From Streptomyces sp. 1222.5 (GTDB taxonomy: Bacteria; Actinomycetota; Actinomycetes; Streptomycetales; Streptomycetaceae): a stretch of 64,000 nt of DNA. The position numbers and the translations under genes are program-made. The stretch spans positions 8,430,001-8,494,000 of the forward strand of contig NZ_FNSZ01000001.1 in NCBI RefSeq assembly GCF_900105245.1, written 5' to 3'. Shown in pieces: positions 15,909 through 24,779 of the stretch. The stretch's first letter is position 1. Every line of letters starts with the position of its first letter. The notes below the pieces were generated by a model. It made no database searches. It was given only the letters and a program-made list of their open reading frames with translations, and had not been told where the DNA came from.

Positions 15909-16034
15909 TCCTACTCCCCATAGTCGTATCAATGACTGACTGATCGTCGGAATATCGTCCGGCCCCCAGCGATGCTCGGTCCTGACCGCTGAATACGGTG
16001 GAGGGGCCCGGTTGAATGAGAGGACGCTAAAGAC

Positions 16035-16700
16035 GTGGATGTGTATGAGGCCGTCGACAGCCGCCGGGCCGTACGGGCGTTCAGCGATGAGCCGGTGCCC
16101 AAGGAGGTCCTCGAACGAGTGCTGACCGCAGCAACGCGGGCCCCGTCCAGCGGGAACCTCCAGCCGTGGCACATGTATGTCGTGAGCGGCGAACCCTTGG
16201 CCGAACTGAAGAGGCGCGCGACGGCCAGGGCACTGGCGGGAGACCCGGGTGATGAACGGGAGTATCCGATGTACCCGGACGAACTGACCTCGCCGTATCT
16301 GGACCGCTTCTCCGCTGCGGCCGCTCAGCGATACGAAGCGCTGGGGATCGAGCGCGACGACCCCGACCGGCCTCAGAAGATCGCTACCTTGAACTCGGAG
16401 GCGTTCGGAGCGCCGGTCGTCTTGTTCTGCTACCTCGTCCGGACGATGGGGCGCGGACAGTGGGGTGATGCGGGGATGTACTTGCAGACAGTCATGTTGT
16501 TGCTGAGGGCAGAAGGGTTGCACAGCTGCCCCCAGGTGATGTGGACCATGTACCGCAAGACCGTCGGCCGTACAGTCGGAGCCGATGACGAGCTTGTGCT
16601 GTACTGCGGCATCTCAGTGGGATTTGAGAAGGAAGGCGTGCCAAGGCTGCGTACCGGGCGGGCGGACATGACGGAAACGGTGAGCTTCATCGGAGTGTGA
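16035..16700 (+). CDS. Nitroreductase-family FMN enzyme
   Basis: A 221-residue protein from GTG 16035. Members reduce nitro groups, quinones or related acceptors with NAD(P)H through bound FMN. The N-terminus SRRAVRAFSDEPVPKEVLER and ATRAPSSGNLQPWHMYVV carry the FMN-phosphate-binding Arg and Ser/Asn positions of the family. GDAGMYLQTVMLLLRAEGLH is the helix over the flavin, and the late CGISVGFEKEGVPRLRTGRA matches the usual GY.D...N..R.R end only loosely. Length is normal. It stands alone, with IS relics upstream. Substrate unknown. Confidence 0.85.
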   Translation: MDVYEAVDSRRAVRAFSDEPVPKEVLERVLTAATRAPSSGNLQPWHMYVVSGEPLAELKRRATARALAGDPGDEREYPMYPDELTSPYLDRFSAAAAQRYEALGIERDDPDRPQKIATLNSEAFGAPVVLFCYLVRTMGRGQWGDAGMYLQTVMLLLRAEGLHSCPQVMWTMYRKTVGRTVGADDELVLYCGISVGFEKEGVPRLRTGRADMTETVSFIGV

Positions 16701-16952
16701 CCGCTGACGGCCGAGAACGACAGGACAGGGCCCAAATCGGCTGACTCCTTGCTCGCGCGCCCCCGGAGACCGCGGGCACCGGCCCTGTGCGCTGCACGCG
16801 AGGTACCGTCACACGGGCCCGCGGGAGGCTTCGGAGCCCGAGGGGCACGCGCCATCACGGCCGGGCGCCCCGGTCGGTTGGACATGTGCGAAAGGTGTGG
16901 TGGCAGACGGGACGTGTCGGGCGGTAACCTGCCGGGCTCCTGATGAGTCGTC

Positions 16953-17237
16953 ATGCTCGTGGATAGCGAACTACTGGACAAGGCAGTCACTGCCGCCGGC
17001 CCCGTCGCGCTGTTGTTTCTTGGCGGATGGGAAAACGCCTGGCGCACGCGCAAGGCGGAAGAGCGCAAGGAAGCCGCCGCCGACCGTGCCTCCCTGGAAG
17101 CTCGGGCCGACGAACTGGTGACGGCGGTCCTCGCGCTCAAGGTCGCGGGGAACATGCACGATCAGCTCTACACAGGCTGGGGTGCCAAAGGCCGCGTCAT
17201 GCTGGCTGCGCTGCCCCAGGGAGGCGCAGCCGCGGTT
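16953..17237 (+). pseudogene. N-terminal fragment of an unknown protein
   Basis: ATG at 16953 opens MLVDSELLDKAVTAAGPVAL, a hydrophobic segment, then a charged helix KAEERKEAAADRASLEARAD and LVTAVLALKVAGNMHDQLYT. It then runs through a short IS-scar-like inverted repeat into a 2-oxoglutarate dehydrogenase sequence, so its own C-terminus is lost. No ribosome site of note and no family recognised. The fused frame of 381 codons is an accident of the junction. Confidence 0.55.
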
Positions 17238-17273
17238 AGAACTCCTAACAGAATGATCTTTTGGGTTAGGAGT
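17235..17273. repeat. Inverted repeat at a gene junction (IS-end scar)
   Basis: GTTAG (17235), ACTCCTAAC (17241-17249) and GTTAGGAGT (17265-17273) form a 9-bp inverted repeat with a 15-base AT-richer centre. It sits exactly where an unrelated N-terminal fragment meets the dehydrogenase fragment, as expected if IS ends recombined or an element excised here. Confidence 0.5.
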
Positions 17274-17276
17274 CGA

Positions 17277-18787
17277 TACGCCACCGATGTGGCACGGGTG
17301 GTGGAGGCCCCGATCTTCCACGTCAACGGCGACGACCCGGAGGCCGTCGGCCGCGTGGCGCGGCTTGCCTTCGACTCCCGGCAGACGTTCCACAGGGACG
17401 TCGTGGTCGATCTGGTCTGCTACCGGCGCCACGGGCACAGCGAGGTCGACGACCCGTCCGTCACCCAGCCGGTGACGTACGCCCTGACCGACGCCAGGCC
17501 CTCGGCGCGCAGGACGTACGCGGAGTCCCTGGTGGCCCGCGGGGACATCGGCGAGCGGCAGGTGGAGGCGGCCCGCCGCACGTACCGGGATCGTCTCGAG
17601 ACGCCTTTCGCCGAGACCAGGGCACTGCCCGCGCCCGCCGAGGGCGTTCCCGCCGCCGGCCGGAGGACCGCCGCACGCGCGATCCACCGGACGGTGACCG
17701 CGATCGACGAGAAGACCGCACGTCAGGTCATCGCGGCACAGACGGACCTGCCGCAGGGCTTCACCGTGCATCCGCGGGTACTGCCTCGGCTGTACCGGCG
17801 TACGGCGACGCTCGACATCGGCGCGGTCGACTGGGCCACCGCGGAAACCCTGGCGATCGGTTCGCTCCTGCTGGAGGGCCACCCGGTGCGGCTGGCCGGG
17901 CAGGACTCGCGCCGCGGCACCTTCGGTCAGCGACATGCCGTACTGACCGACCGGCTCACCGGCGCCGAGCACACGCCGTTGCGCTCCCTGGGGCCGCGGG
18001 CCGCGGGCCGCCGGCTTCGCACCGCACGACGATGCTGTCCGAACTGGCGGCGCTGGGCTTCGAGTACGGATAAGCGCTGGCCCGCCCGGAGGGCATGATG
18101 CTGTGGGAGGCCCAGTTCGGGGACTTCGTCAAGGGCGCGCAGACCGTCATCGACGAGTACATCCCCTCGGCCGAGCAGAAGTGGGGACAGCGCTCCACGG
18201 TGACACTGCTGCTGCCCCACGGCCTGGAGGGGCAGGGGCCGGACCACTCCTCCGCCAGGATCGAGCGTTTCCTCCAGCTGCGCGCGCAGGGCTCAGGGAA
18301 CAGGCGCTGGGCGGCTCCGGCGACACCGGGCGGCCGCAGGTGGTCTTCACCCCGAAGTCGATGCTGCGGTCGAAGGCGGCCACCTCCGCCTTGACCGAGT
18401 TCACCCAGGGCGGCTTCCGCCCGATCCTGCCGGACGGCACACAGGACCCCGGACGGGTCACGCGCGTGCTGCTCTGTGCCGGCAAGGTGTTCTACCACCT
18501 CGACGCCCACCGCGGGGCCTCGGACCCGGCGGACACGGCGATCGTCCGCGTGGAACGCCTCTACCCGTTCCCCGAGGACGAGCTCGCGGCCGAACTGGCC
18601 CCTCCCGGCGACGGCGGACGTGCGGTGGGTCCAGGAAGAGCCGGCCAACCAGCGCGCGTGGTCCTTCCTCGCGCCGCGCCTGCACCGGCTGGCCAGACGC
18701 CCTGTGGACCGTGTCAGCCGACCCGAGGCGCCCGCACCGGCGGTCGGCTCCGCTCGCCGGCACGCTCTAAGCAGCAGGCTCTCGTGA
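17277..18787 (+). pseudogene. 2-oxoglutarate dehydrogenase E1 (SucA/Kgd-type), 3' half, broken
   Basis: The C-terminal 500 residues of a thiamine-diphosphate E1 component: ARVVEAPIFHVNGDDPEAVG, DVVVDLVCYRRHGHSEVDDP, then IGSLLLEGHPVRLAGQDSRR and GTFGQRHAVL, then LWEAQFGDFVKGAQTVIDEY, GKVFYHLDAHRG, and finally EEPANQRAWSFLAPRLHRLA. These lie in at least three frames (breaks near 18000, 18250 and 18600) and the N-terminal ThDP pyrophosphate domain is absent. The full enzyme would decarboxylate 2-oxoglutarate in the citric acid cycle; a working copy must be elsewhere. Confidence 0.85.
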
Positions 18788-18988
18788 GGGCGGCCTTCCG
18801 GTGAGCTTCTGATCACCACGGTCGGGGAGGGTCTGCGCGCCGGGGGAGCGGGGTCGCCGGTGGTGCCGCCGAGCACGTCGTAGCCGCCGCGGCGACGCCG
18901 GTTCCCGCACGCCTCCCCGCAGCGAAGGTCGGTGGCCCGTATGTCCCACTAAAATGCACATACGGCGAAAGCGGCCGGAGGATGCGTC

Positions 18989-20506
18989 ATGGCCAAGCAG
19001 ATCAGCTGCCGCGGAATCTATGAGCAGACGCCTTCCGAGGACGGACAGGCCGGCGAGCGGGTCCTCGTCGACCGGGTCTGGCCGGAGGGCGTACGCCGAC
19101 AGGGCGCGCCTCTCGACCATTGGGTGCGCGACGTCGCCCCGTCGGTCGAGCTGGAGCGCTGGTACGGCCACGACCCTCTGCGGTTCGACGAGTTCCGCCG
19201 CCGCTACCTCGCCGAACTGGGCGACCAAGAGCACCGGCAGGCCGCGGCCCGGCTGCGGGACCTGGCCGAACGCGGCGGCCTCATTCTGCTCAGCGCCGGC
19301 CAGGACCTGGCCCACAGCCACACCGCGGTCCTCGCCGAATGGCTCACCGGCGGCGATCGGCGCGTAGCGGAGCCTCCCGGACCCACGCCCGCTGGATCAG
19401 GGCCCCACGGGTACCGCGCAGCCGTCTCCGCCGCGGTGGCCGATCTCAACGCGGGCTCGCTCGCGTTCGTCATGGGCACCGCCATCGTCTCCACGGCCCT
19501 GTACGTCAACGGCGCCGGCACCGTCTCCGCGGTACTGCTCTGGACGGCCCTCGCCGGGTTCGCCGTGCTGGTGCCCGCCTACGGCTGGCGGCTGCTGCGC
19601 CACCGGCAGCGGTTCGTCGCGGAACTGCTGGGCCCGCGCGCCTTCGCCTTCCTCACTCTCGCCATCTCCTCCAACGTGCTGGCCGCCCGCATCGCGCCGG
19701 ACGGCCACATCCTGGTGGCCGGAGCGTTCCTGGCGTTCGGGGCGCTGGGATGGCTGCTGCTGGACTACGGCATTCCGCTCGCGCTCATCACCACTCTGAA
19801 GCGGGGCCCGTCGTTCGACCAGGTGAACGGCACCTGGTTCCTGTGGGCGGTGGGATCGGAGTCCGTGGCGGTCGCCGCGGCCGCATCGGCCCGGATGACC
19901 TCGGGCCCGGTGTTGCCGGCGCTGGCGATGGTGTGCTGGTCCGTCGGACTGCTGCAGTACCTGCTGACCGCCGCGATCGTGCTGGCCAGGCTGCTGGCCC
20001 GGCCGGTGCGGGCGGAAGGCCTCATGACGTCCGTCTGGATCTTCATGGGGGCGGCGGCGATCTGCGTGCTGGCCGGAGTGCGGCTGATCTCCCTCCCGCC
20101 GGGGACCCTGCTGCTCACGCGGCCGGTCATCGCCGGGTCCTCCGTCGTCCTGTGGGCGTTCTCCACCTGGTTGGTCCCGCTGCTGCTGGCTCTGGGCGTA
20201 TGGCGGCACGCGCTGCGCCGGATACCCCTGCGCTACGACCTCGGCTGGTGGAACCTGGTCTTTCCGATCGGCATGTACGCGGTGACCACGCACGAACTGG
20301 GACGCGCGACCGGCACATCGTGGATGACCACCCTGGGCCGCTGGGAAGGCTGGGTCGCCGCCGCGGTCTGGGCTGTCGCCTTCGTCGCCATGGTGGCCAC
20401 CCTGCTCCGCCACCGCCCGGGGACCGGGCGCGGAGCCGGGCCCCCGGCACGCCGGAGGGACCGCCCCGGGAGCCCGTCCACGACACCCCCTGGGACACAG
20501 CCGTAG
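18989..20506 (+). CDS. DUF488 domain fused to a TDT-family (TehA/SLAC1-like) membrane carrier
   Basis: A 505-residue protein from ATG 18989, with GGAGG seven bases upstream. Residues 1-115 are a DUF488 domain: ERVLVDRVWPEGVRRQGAPL, DHWVRDVAPSVELERWYGHD and the late LILLSAGQDLAHSHTAVLAE. Residues about 135-480 hold ten hydrophobic spans typical of the tellurite-resistance/dicarboxylate transporter (TDT) family, such as LAFVMGTAIVSTALYV and WWNLVFPIGMYAVTTHELGR. The C-terminus is basic and Pro-rich. The frame is continuous, and DUF488 proteins often sit beside such genes, so the fusion seems real rather than a sequencing artefact. Substrate unknown; tellurite or small carboxylates are family precedents. 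Confidence 0.8.
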   Translation: MAKQISCRGIYEQTPSEDGQAGERVLVDRVWPEGVRRQGAPLDHWVRDVAPSVELERWYGHDPLRFDEFRRRYLAELGDQEHRQAAARLRDLAERGGLILLSAGQDLAHSHTAVLAEWLTGGDRRVAEPPGPTPAGSGPHGYRAAVSAAVADLNAGSLAFVMGTAIVSTALYVNGAGTVSAVLLWTALAGFAVLVPAYGWRLLRHRQRFVAELLGPRAFAFLTLAISSNVLAARIAPDGHILVAGAFLAFGALGWLLLDYGIPLALITTLKRGPSFDQVNGTWFLWAVGSESVAVAAAASARMTSGPVLPALAMVCWSVGLLQYLLTAAIVLARLLARPVRAEGLMTSVWIFMGAAAICVLAGVRLISLPPGTLLLTRPVIAGSSVVLWAFSTWLVPLLLALGVWRHALRRIPLRYDLGWWNLVFPIGMYAVTTHELGRATGTSWMTTLGRWEGWVAAAVWAVAFVAMVATLLRHRPGTGRGAGPPARRRDRPGSPSTTPPGTQP

Positions 20507-20614
20507 AGGCGGCCGCCCGGCAGCGGGCGGACCCACCGGCCGCGGGCCGCGGCACGATGGGATCGTTTCCCTGCGCGCTCGCGCGTCAGGCGGGGCGGCG
20601 GCGTACGGGCCCCG

Positions 20615-21760
20615 TCATCGGCGAGCGCTCGCACGCAGATGACCGGCGGCGTGCACCAGTGACTTCCAGGAGACCGCCGACCACGCGGCGACGAGCAGCA
20701 CGTACAGCGTGACGGCGGCCCAGACGAACAGTTGCGAGCCGGTCCGGGAGGCCAGAGTGCCGGTGCCGGTGACGCAGGCGCCGAGAGGGAAGATGAACGA
20801 CCACCAGGTGGGTGCGAAAGGCAGACCCGTGCGGACCTCCCGCACGGTGAGCGCCGTCGCGAGCACCAGCCACAGCATGGCGAAGCCCCAGATCCCGATG
20901 CCGCCCAGGAGGGCCGCGACCGCGGTCCCGCGCGCGTACGGAGCGGGCAGCGCGCTCGGCGCGGCCGATGCCAGCGTCCCGAGCGCCGTCACCGCCTGGT
21001 CCAGAGCGCCCACGCCGATCCACACCGTGGGAACCACCGCACCGCTGGGCGCGTGGTGGTGGACCAGCCGGCTGTACACCATGGCCAGCACCAGCAGGAC
21101 GGCGACCAGTCCGAGCCCCAGCAGCGCGTAGCACCCCAGCACCATGGCGAGCCGCGGCTGCCCGGCCGGTGCGTACGGGACGAGCAGCGCCCCCGTGGCA
21201 GCGGAGACCAAGGGCGGGACCACGGGCATGAGCCAGCCGCCGAAGGCGGCCTCCGGAGTGAACCGGTGCCGGGTGACCATCAGGTACGGAACCGCGCAGG
21301 CGGTGGCAACGCCGAGCACCGTACCGGCGGACCACAAGGCCCAGCTCACGTCGAGTGCCGCCCGCTCTCCGACCAGCCGGCGGCCGAGCAGCAGCGTGCC
21401 GGCGCCGACGGTGAGCAGGGCCATGGGCGGCGCCCCGAAGAATTGGGCCAGCACGGGGTCCCCGGCATGCGCCCGCAGCGTCCGCTGCCCGAGATAGCCG
21501 ACAGTGAGCACGATCAGCAGCAGCGCGGCCCCCGCCCAGACCACCGTGGCGGCGTTGCGCAGCCCGGGAAGTCCGCGCGGTAGAGTCGCGGCGGCGTCGG
21601 CGACGATTCCGGTGCCCATGACGGCCGCGAACCAGCTGGGACCGAACCGCTCCTGCCTGTCGTGCGCCGCAGCCGGGCTGGCGCGGACCCGGTCGGAGCT
21701 TCTCGGACCCGGACCCTCCTGGGGCGGAACGGCTCGGGTGGTGCTGGAGTGGGATGTCAC
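20615..21760 (-). CDS. TDT-family membrane carrier (tellurite resistance/C4-dicarboxylate type)
   Basis: About 381 residues if started at GTG 21760, the frame being open upstream, so the start is uncertain. After a polar N-terminus come ten hydrophobic spans, beginning FGPSWFAAVMGTGIVADAAA, a family signature, and including LPFAPTWWSFIFPLGACVTG near the end. It shares this layout and motif with the carrier half of the convergent gene at 18989-20506, so the pair probably arose by old duplication. Family members move tellurite, malate or small anions. It is divergent from the GlxA-type regulator at 22051, which may control it. Confidence 0.8.
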   Translation of the reverse strand: MTSHSSTTRAVPPQEGPGPRSSDRVRASPAAAHDRQERFGPSWFAAVMGTGIVADAAATLPRGLPGLRNAATVVWAGAALLLIVLTVGYLGQRTLRAHAGDPVLAQFFGAPPMALLTVGAGTLLLGRRLVGERAALDVSWALWSAGTVLGVATACAVPYLMVTRHRFTPEAAFGGWLMPVVPPLVSAATGALLVPYAPAGQPRLAMVLGCYALLGLGLVAVLLVLAMVYSRLVHHHAPSGAVVPTVWIGVGALDQAVTALGTLASAAPSALPAPYARGTAVAALLGGIGIWGFAMLWLVLATALTVREVRTGLPFAPTWWSFIFPLGACVTGTGTLASRTGSQLFVWAAVTLYVLLVAAWSAVSWKSLVHAAGHLRASARR

Positions 21761-21990
21761 GGCGTGCGGCGCCTTCTCTTGTCGACTCGGGTCATCACCG
21801 CCGGTGATCGACGGCAGTGATCGGCCGATCGGTCCGACCCGCGCCCAGCAGCTCACGAGCGATGGCCGAGACCGTCGGCCCGTGGCGTCGTCGACGCTAT
21901 GGCGAAGTGCGGGGCCGGCCACAGCACAGCACGGGCCAGGACGCCCTCACACACGGACATGGCCTGCGAGCCGGCACCGCCTGCGGTGAG

Positions 21991-22018
21991 TTTGATATCC
22001 AAACTTAGGAGGGATATC
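21991..22018. promoter_or_regulatory. Palindromic operator candidate
   Basis: GATATCC (from 21993) and GGATATC (ending 22018) face each other across ten bases, inside a locally AT-rich patch (TTTGATATCCAAACTTAGG) in very G+C-rich DNA. It lies between the TDT carrier and the regulator and overlaps the ribosome site of the leader peptide, where a bound repressor would block the plus-strand transcript. Confidence 0.45.
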
Positions 22019-22054
22019 GTGGAAAGTCCCAACCGGCCGGGAGGCGCACCATGA
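22019..22054 (+). CDS. 11-residue leader peptide overlapping the regulator start
   Basis: GTG at 22019 has an ideal AGGAGGG site 5 bases upstream and encodes VESPNRPGGAP before TGA. The stop overlaps the regulator's start as ATGA, so ribosomes ending the leader could restart on the regulator. The regulator also has its own GGGAGG. Evidence is the ribosome site and overlap only. Confidence 0.45.
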   Translation: MESPNRPGGAP

Positions 22055-23055
22055 AGGGCAGGCCGTCAGGCGGGAAGCCGCTGCTGGTGACCGTGCTCGT
22101 CTTTCCGGGCGTACGGCTGCTCGACGTCACCGGTCCCATCGAGGTGTTCGCCTCGGCCAACGAGTTCGGCGGCCGTTACCGCGTGCGGATGGTCTCCCCG
22201 AACGGCGCGGACGTGGTCACCGCGGCCGGCACCGGGCTGGGCGTCGACCTCGCCGCCGCAGACGTCGACTACGTCAGCGACGTGGTCGTCGTCCCCGGCG
22301 GCCCCGAATGGCCCTCCCTCATCAAGGACGACGCGCTGCTCGACGCCGTACGGGCCCTCGACGCGCGCAGCCGCCGCACCGCGTCCATCTGCACCGGAGC
22401 CTTCCTCCTCGCCGCGGCCGGGCTGCTCGACGGGCGCGAGGCGACCACGCACTGGCGCTTCGCCGACCAACTCGCCCTGCGGTACCCGCGAGTCAACGTG
22501 GACGCCGACGCCCTGTACGTACGGGACGGACACATCATGACGTCCGCGGGCGTCAGTTCGGGCATCGATCTCTCGCTCGCCCTGGTCGAGGAGCACCTCG
22601 GTGCCGACACGGCCCGCGCGGTGGCCAAGGACATGGTCGTCTTCATGCAACGACCGGGAGGCCAGTCGCAGTTCAGCGTCCGCACGCGTACCCCGCACAC
22701 CAGACAGGAACTGCTGCGCCGCATCCTGGACGCGGTCGCCGAGGACCCGTCCGCCAACCACACCCTTGCAGCCATGGCCCGCCGAGCAGGGGTGAGCGCC
22801 CGTCACCTGACGCGGCTGTTCCACGACGACATGGCCACCACCCCGGCCCGCTATGTCGAGCAGGTCCGTATGGAGGCCGCCCAGGCGATGCTGGAAGGCG
22901 GCGACGACCCCATGGCGTCCGTGGCCCACCGCACCGGCTTCGGCTCACCGGAGTCGCTGCGCCGGGCCTTCACCCGCAACCTCGGCATCACGCCGGGGGC
23001 CTACCGGGAACGCTTCCGCACCACGAACGCCGCCCGCGCCGGTGAGGACAACTGA
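22051..23055 (+). CDS. GlxA-type transcriptional regulator (DJ-1/PfpI domain plus AraC HTH)
   Basis: A 334-residue protein from ATG 22051. Residues 10-180 form a class I glutamine amidotransferase-like (DJ-1/PfpI) sensor domain: TVLVFPGVRLLDVTGPIEVF, VVVVPGGPEWPSL and the nucleophile-elbow SICTGAFLLAAAGLLDGREA with its Cys. Residues 225-325 are an AraC helix-turn-helix pair: MARRAGVSARHLTRLFHDD and GFGSPESLRRAFTRNLGITP. Such proteins bind DNA next to their targets; the sensor domain has no proven enzyme role. It probably controls the divergent TDT carrier gene or the SnoaL-like gene downstream. Confidence 0.9.
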   Translation: MKGRPSGGKPLLVTVLVFPGVRLLDVTGPIEVFASANEFGGRYRVRMVSPNGADVVTAAGTGLGVDLAAADVDYVSDVVVVPGGPEWPSLIKDDALLDAVRALDARSRRTASICTGAFLLAAAGLLDGREATTHWRFADQLALRYPRVNVDADALYVRDGHIMTSAGVSSGIDLSLALVEEHLGADTARAVAKDMVVFMQRPGGQSQFSVRTRTPHTRQELLRRILDAVAEDPSANHTLAAMARRAGVSARHLTRLFHDDMATTPARYVEQVRMEAAQAMLEGGDDPMASVAHRTGFGSPESLRRAFTRNLGITPGAYRERFRTTNAARAGEDN

Positions 23056-23226
23056 CGTTCCGCAGACACGATCTTCCCCGGGCGAGGACCGTGCCCCGCC
23101 CTTCCGGCAGCCCGCCACCCGGGACATGCCGAGGGCTGGGCGCCGATGTACGGTCGACCTACGGCGTAGGTGCGGTCTTCGCAGCCGGCAGACAGGCCGG
23201 CCGGAGGTCCGTGCCCGGGAGTGATC

Positions 23227-23643
23227 ATGTCTCAGCAGACGAACATCGCCGCACAGACCGCCTTCGGAGAAGCCGTCGTAGCCGGTGACCTCGACGCCCT
23301 CGACGCGATCGTCGCACCCGATTCGATCGACCACGACCCGGCCCCCGGGCAGGGGCCGGGGCCCGACGGGTACAAGGCGATGTTCGGCGAGTTGCGCTCG
23401 GCCTTCCCCGACCTGCACGTGCAGGTGGAGCATATGATGGCCACCGACGACGAGTTGGCCTTCGCCTACGTCATCACCGGGACACATCTGGGGCCGTTGA
23501 TGGGGCGGCCCGCCACCGGCCGGAAGGTGAGCTACCGCGGCATGCAGATCAGCCGCTTCGACGGCGACGGCAAGCTCGTCGAACGCTGGGGCAGCAGCGA
23601 TGAACTCGGCATGCTGCGGCAACTCGGGCTCGCGGAGGCGTGA
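23227..23643 (+). CDS. SnoaL-like (ester cyclase) protein
   Basis: A 138-residue protein from ATG 23227, with GGGAG at a good distance. It belongs to the SnoaL/NTF2-like alpha+beta barrel group: AFGEAVVAGDLDALDAIVAP, SIDHDPAPGQGPGPDGYKAM, FPDLHVQVEHMMATDDELAF and ERWGSSDELGMLRQLGL. True SnoaL enzymes close polyketide rings, but many small relatives are stand-alone proteins of unknown role. No polyketide genes lie nearby, so ligand binding or a minor catabolic role is equally possible. It lies 170 bases after the GlxA-type regulator on the same strand. Confidence 0.85.
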   Translation: MSQQTNIAAQTAFGEAVVAGDLDALDAIVAPDSIDHDPAPGQGPGPDGYKAMFGELRSAFPDLHVQVEHMMATDDELAFAYVITGTHLGPLMGRPATGRKVSYRGMQISRFDGDGKLVERWGSSDELGMLRQLGLAEA

Positions 23644-23691
23644 ACCGCGAAGGCGGCGTACGTCGTGGCCTGGCGGCGCCTGGTGAGGGCG

Positions 23692-24594
23692 TCAGAAAAG
23701 GTCGCGGTATTGGTGGAAACCCGTGCCGATCTTGACTCGTGTCGTGAAGGGCGCCGCCTTCTTGCCCGTCCCCTTGTACAGCCACAGGTAGCCCTGGGGA
23801 TCGCGGGCGAGCAGGTCACTGTGGCCGTCACCGTCGACGTCACCCGTGGCCACCAGCTTGTCGAACCGGTTCCAGCCGGTACCCACCTTCGCGCGGGACG
23901 CGAAAGGCTTCCGCAGATCACCCGTGCCCCGGTACAGCCAGAGGGTGCCCTGCTTGTCGCGGGCGACGACGTCCGACCTGCCGTCGCCGGTCAGGTCGCC
24001 CTGGCCGGTGATCCGGGTGAAGCGGTTCCAGCCGGTGCCGACCTTCACCCGTCGTGCCAGTGTGCCGTCGGCCCTGGTCTGGAAGCGCCAGAGGACACCC
24101 TGCTTGTCGCGGGCCAGCAGGTCGGGGTGCCCCGCGCGGCCAAGGGTGCCGGGGGAGAAGACCACGTTGTACTGCCCCCAGCCGGTGGCCACCTTCTTGA
24201 GGTGCCCGCCGCGCCAGAGATTCAGCTTGCCGTCGTCCATGACGTGATACGCACCGTCCTGGTAGCCCGTCAGGTCGGGGTCGACGGACACCCCGTACCT
24301 GAGGTGCGGCCAGACGTACGCGCCCGAGGGGTCGTCGAAACCACCCTTGCCGTCGGGCATGTAGACGTACATCTGGCCCGACGAGCGGATCCCGGACAGG
24401 AAGAAGAACGGCGCGGCCGGGGTGGGCATGTGCCGCGCGGCCCCGGCACCGCTCGGAGCGACGGCCTTCGCCGGACCGCTCGCCGCGGGGACGTCCGCCA
24501 GCGCGGTGCCGGCGGTGGCACCGACCAGGGTGACGGCGATCGCCGAGGTGACGAGACGGGACAGGGCGCGAGCACGCCGGGCAGACCGGGTCAC
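23692..24594 (-). CDS. Secreted FG-GAP/VCBS repeat protein
   Basis: A 300-residue protein from ATG 24594 with a signal peptide (residues 1-33, ending GTALA). The mature part is a set of beta-propeller repeats of about 50 residues, three of them nearly alike: KVGTGWNRFTRITGQGDLTG, KVGTGWNRFDKLVATGDVDG and KIGTGFHQYRDLF, each with a Ca-binding-like DGDGHSDLLARD loop and LWLYKGTG strand. Likely secreted and calcium-stabilised. Substrate or partner unknown. A second, longer FG-GAP protein lies at 43622-45046. Confidence 0.9.
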   Translation of the reverse strand: MTRSARRARALSRLVTSAIAVTLVGATAGTALADVPAASGPAKAVAPSGAGAARHMPTPAAPFFFLSGIRSSGQMYVYMPDGKGGFDDPSGAYVWPHLRYGVSVDPDLTGYQDGAYHVMDDGKLNLWRGGHLKKVATGWGQYNVVFSPGTLGRAGHPDLLARDKQGVLWRFQTRADGTLARRVKVGTGWNRFTRITGQGDLTGDGRSDVVARDKQGTLWLYRGTGDLRKPFASRAKVGTGWNRFDKLVATGDVDGDGHSDLLARDPQGYLWLYKGTGKKAAPFTTRVKIGTGFHQYRDLF

Positions 24595-24779
24595 GTACGG
24601 ACTCCAAGGGGATGTGCGGAATCAAGCGGTCCGCTCTGCGTGAGTGGGAGAGAGGCCCGCAACCTTGTCCGGATCTTCGCATGTCCGTCCCGGTGGGCTC
24701 GCGACGGGGTGCGGAATGGATAATTCCGCCCAGATGTCACCGCGTAAGTGCATGAGACGAGGGGGCGCCGGCCAGCCTT

